A DNA stretch of 14,258 nt. Source: Betaproteobacteria bacterium UBA2293. GTDB lineage: Bacteria > Pseudomonadota > Gammaproteobacteria > Burkholderiales > Rhodocyclaceae. The notes under the pieces were generated by a model that saw only the letters and a program-made list of their open reading frames with translations, was not told the origin of the DNA and ran no database searches. Of this stretch, positions 12,478 through 14,258 are shown piece after piece; positions within the stretch are counted from its first letter, which is position 1; each line of letters begins with the position of its first letter. The stretch covers positions 1 through 14,258 of the forward strand of contig DDWF01000266.1 of assembly GCA_002345845.1 (NCBI GenBank), given 5' to 3'. The position numbers were made by a program, and so were the translations under genes.

Positions 12478-13667
12478 TGGTAGGGGTCGATTTTCCACTT
12501 GTCGAAGCTTTCGAAACTGGCGATGCGATCCTGCGACTTGGCGAGATCGACGATTTCCGGCGGGATGTAGTACTGCTGGCCGGCATGGTAGAAGATGCGG
12601 ACGACCGGTTCGAGCAGGCTCTTCTCGTTCTGCTCGACGACAACGCCAAGCCGCTTGCTTTCCAGCTGGACCAGCGCCCCGGTCGGATAGATGCCGATGG
12701 CGCGGATGAAGGCCTGGACCAGTTGCGGGTCGAAGTGATGACTGCTCCATTCAAGCAGCTTCTTCAGCGCCTGCGTCGCCGGCATGCCCTTGTGATAAAT
12801 GCGGTCGGAGGAGATCGCGTCATAGACGTCGACGATGGCCGCCATCTGGCCGTAGAGACTGATGCCGGCAGCACTCAGCCGGTTTGGGTAGCCGGTACCA
12901 TCGAAACGTTCGTGGTGCTGTGCGGTGACCTGTATGGCGATGTCGCTGACGCCGGGGGTCTGGCGCAGCAGCTGCACGCCCTGATCGACGTGCGATTTCA
13001 TGCGCTCGAACTCGTCCTCGTCCAGCTTGCCGGGTTTGTTGAGGATGGCATCGGGGATGCGCGCCTTGCCGACGTCGTGCAACAGGCCGCCGAGCGCCAT
13101 CTCCTTGATCACCGCCTTGTCCAGCTTGAGGCCGCGGCCAAAAGCGACGAGCAGGGCGCAGACGCCGACCGAATGCTCGAAAGTGTAGTCGTCGTGGTTC
13201 TTCAGCCGGGCCAGCGGCAACAGCGCGTCCTGATTGCGGAAGATGGATTCGACCATGTTTTCGACCAGCGGTTCGACGCGATCGACCTGAATCTGCTGGC
13301 CAAGACGGATGTCGTCCATCATGTGGCGGACCACCTTGTTGGCCTCGCCGTGCAGGCGCCGGGCCCGTGCCGCCTCATCCTTGAGCGCCACGGCCACCGG
13401 CTTTTCCGGCTCCTTGCGGGCGATTTCCTGCATCCGACGGTCGAGATCGGCACTAACTTCCTGCTGCGTGCGCGCCGCCCAGACATCCGCCCCCTTGAGC
13501 GTATCGATGTACAGCTCGCGGATGCCGAGATTGATGATCTTGTCCACCGTCGTCTGGTCGTGAACCTTGAAGGCGTTGGACAGGAAGGGATGGTCCAGCC
13601 AGCCACAGTTCAGATCGTGGATGTACATGCCCGGCTTGAGCTGGTCGGTGCGAATCTGCTTGATCAT
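12462..13667 (-). CDS. DUF3391/HD-GYP cyclic-di-GMP phosphodiesterase
   Basis: 401 residues. DUF3391 (about 1-140, starting MIKQIRTDQLKPGMYIHDLN) then HD-GYP, expected to hydrolyse cyclic di-GMP in the cytoplasm. All core motifs are intact: FEH (H165), GLLHDVGK (194-201, H197/D198), KSHVDQG (H226), HHERFDGTGYP (251-261) and the VDVYDAISSDRIYHKGM segment. It is clearly paralogous to the protein at 10693-11913 along its whole length, so the two arose by duplication around the secreted coiled-coil gene. The ATG at 13665-13667 starts the operon; a leftward TAGAAT at 13700-13695 is a likely -10, inside the -35 area of the divergent ABC-F gene. Confidence 0.92.
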   Translation of the reverse strand: MIKQIRTDQLKPGMYIHDLNCGWLDHPFLSNAFKVHDQTTVDKIINLGIRELYIDTLKGADVWAARTQQEVSADLDRRMQEIARKEPEKPVAVALKDEAARARRLHGEANKVVRHMMDDIRLGQQIQVDRVEPLVENMVESIFRNQDALLPLARLKNHDDYTFEHSVGVCALLVAFGRGLKLDKAVIKEMALGGLLHDVGKARIPDAILNKPGKLDEDEFERMKSHVDQGVQLLRQTPGVSDIAIQVTAQHHERFDGTGYPNRLSAAGISLYGQMAAIVDVYDAISSDRIYHKGMPATQALKKLLEWSSHHFDPQLVQAFIRAIGIYPTGALVQLESKRLGVVVEQNEKSLLEPVVRIFYHAGQQYYIPPEIVDLAKSQDRIASFESFDKWKIDPYQWLPA

Positions 13668-13691
13668 GGCATCGGTAGGTGGCGAATCTCC

Positions 13692-13721
13692 CTGATTCTA
13701 GCGCATCGCCGCCGCTATAAT
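13692..13721 (+). promoter_or_regulatory. Promoter of the ABC-F gene, overlapping the HD-GYP promoter
   Basis: TATAAT (13716-13721) is a perfect -10; CTGATT at 13692-13697, 18 bases upstream, is a 3/6 -35. The predicted start lies only about four bases before the ATG at 13732. On the other strand TAGAAT (13700-13695) probably serves the HD-GYP operon, so the two promoters share DNA. Confidence 0.6.
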
Positions 13722-13731
13722 CGGCTCCCTC

Positions 13732-14258
13732 ATGATCGCCCTCCGCCAAGTCACCTTCGCCCGCGCCGGCCGTCCGCTGGTCATCGAGGCCTCCGTCCAA
13801 CTGCATCCCGGCTGGAAAGTCGGCGTCGTCGGCGCCAACGGTTGCGGCAAATCCAGCCTGTTCGCCCTGCTCGCCAACGAACTGCACGCCGAATCCGGCG
13901 ACGTCGACATCCCGACCAGCTGGCAGATCGCCCGCGTCGCCCAGGAAACCCCGGCCCTGCCCGATGCGGCGCTCGAATTCGTGTTAGACGGCGACACCGA
14001 GTTGCGCCGTGTCCAGCGCGAACTGGCCGCTGCCGAAGCGGCGGGCGACGGCGAGGCGATCGGCCATCTGCACGCTCGCTACGGCGAGATTGATGGTTAT
14101 TCGGCCAAGGCCCGCGCCGCCGAAGTGCTGCACGGCCTCGGCTTCAAGGATGCCGACTTCACGCGCCCGGTCGCCGATTTCTCCGGCGGTTGGCGTGTCC
14201 GCCTCAACCTGGCCCGCGCCCTGTCCTGCCGTGCCGACCTGCTGCTGCTCGACGAGCC
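13732..14258 (+). CDS. ABC-F family ATPase, YheS-like, N-terminal part
   Basis: The first 175 residues of an ABC-F protein; the rest lies beyond the window. Walker A is GANGCGKS (about 34-41), followed by QETPALPDAALEFVLDGD, a phrase shared with E. coli YheS, an arm-like insert rich in alanine and glutamate (90-125), the signature FSGGWRVRLNLARAL, and Walker B LLLLDEP at the edge. ABC-F proteins are soluble, have two ATPase domains and bind the ribosomal E site to help stalled or difficult translation; the YheS subgroup has no firmly set role. The ATG at 13732 has no Shine-Dalgarno and lies about 10 bases past a perfect TATAAT. Confidence 0.9.
   Translation, partial: MIALRQVTFARAGRPLVIEASVQLHPGWKVGVVGANGCGKSSLFALLANELHAESGDVDIPTSWQIARVAQETPALPDAALEFVLDGDTELRRVQRELAAAEAAGDGEAIGHLHARYGEIDGYSAKARAAEVLHGLGFKDADFTRPVADFSGGWRVRLNLARALSCRADLLLLDE

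Noticed and set aside
12378..14093. 571-codon plus-strand frame across the HD-GYP operon and into the ABC-F gene
   Set aside because: It runs antisense to clear HD-GYP motifs and out of frame with the ABC-F motifs; its composition is the mirror of the real genes.
1..14258. CRISPR array or insertion sequence
   Set aside because: No regularly spaced repeats of 23 bases or more, no transposase motif and no terminal inverted repeats with target duplication were seen.

Overview
The window is high-GC bacterial chromosome with short intergenic gaps, overlapping start/stop codons and core housekeeping genes. The gene set (RapZ with no hprK/ptsN visible in this window, UbiX, paired DUF3391/HD-GYP proteins, a YheS-type ABC-F protein, a TG-x-ACAG-type SOS box) and the look of the proteins fit a betaproteobacterium, most likely Rhodocyclales (Dechloromonas/Azonexus-like). 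That assignment rests on family resemblance only.

Left part (1-5400): the tail of a small ribbon-helix-helix protein and an M20 amidohydrolase converge. A tightly overlapped plus-strand operon follows: rapZ, a one-TM NusG-domain-II protein, a Gx-type membrane protein, ubiX and a stand-alone LON substrate-binding-domain protein. The NusG-II/Gx pair resembles the EetA/EetB pair of Gram-positive extracellular electron transfer loci. On the minus strand come a two-CBS-domain protein and a nucleoside 2-deoxyribosyltransferase/GIY-YIG pair.

Middle (5870-9070): dinB is divergent from the deoxyribosyltransferase gene and carries a near-perfect LexA box that contains its start codon. Between dinB and an intact tRNA-Gly(CCC) gene lies a visibly AT-richer insert of about 1.7 kb. 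Its far end repeats the tRNA 3' end (23 of 24 bases), so it looks like a miniature tRNA-integrated island that carries no integrase. It holds two overlapping genes: a DUF5343-like protein and a Swt1-type HEPN protein with an intact R-x4-H ribonuclease motif. This is the best candidate in the window for a poorly described toxin-antitoxin or anti-phage system.

Right part (9100-14258): a flavin reductase and mutY are divergent. A minus-strand operon encodes HD-GYP protein, secreted coiled-coil protein, HD-GYP protein. The second HD-GYP copy has lost the HD histidine (K-D instead of H-D). The window ends inside a YheS-like ABC-F ATPase gene.

Several plus-strand genes (rapZ, dinB, the ABC-F gene) have a sigma70-like -10 element only about 4-8 bases before the start codon and no Shine-Dalgarno, which suggests leaderless or nearly leaderless transcripts.
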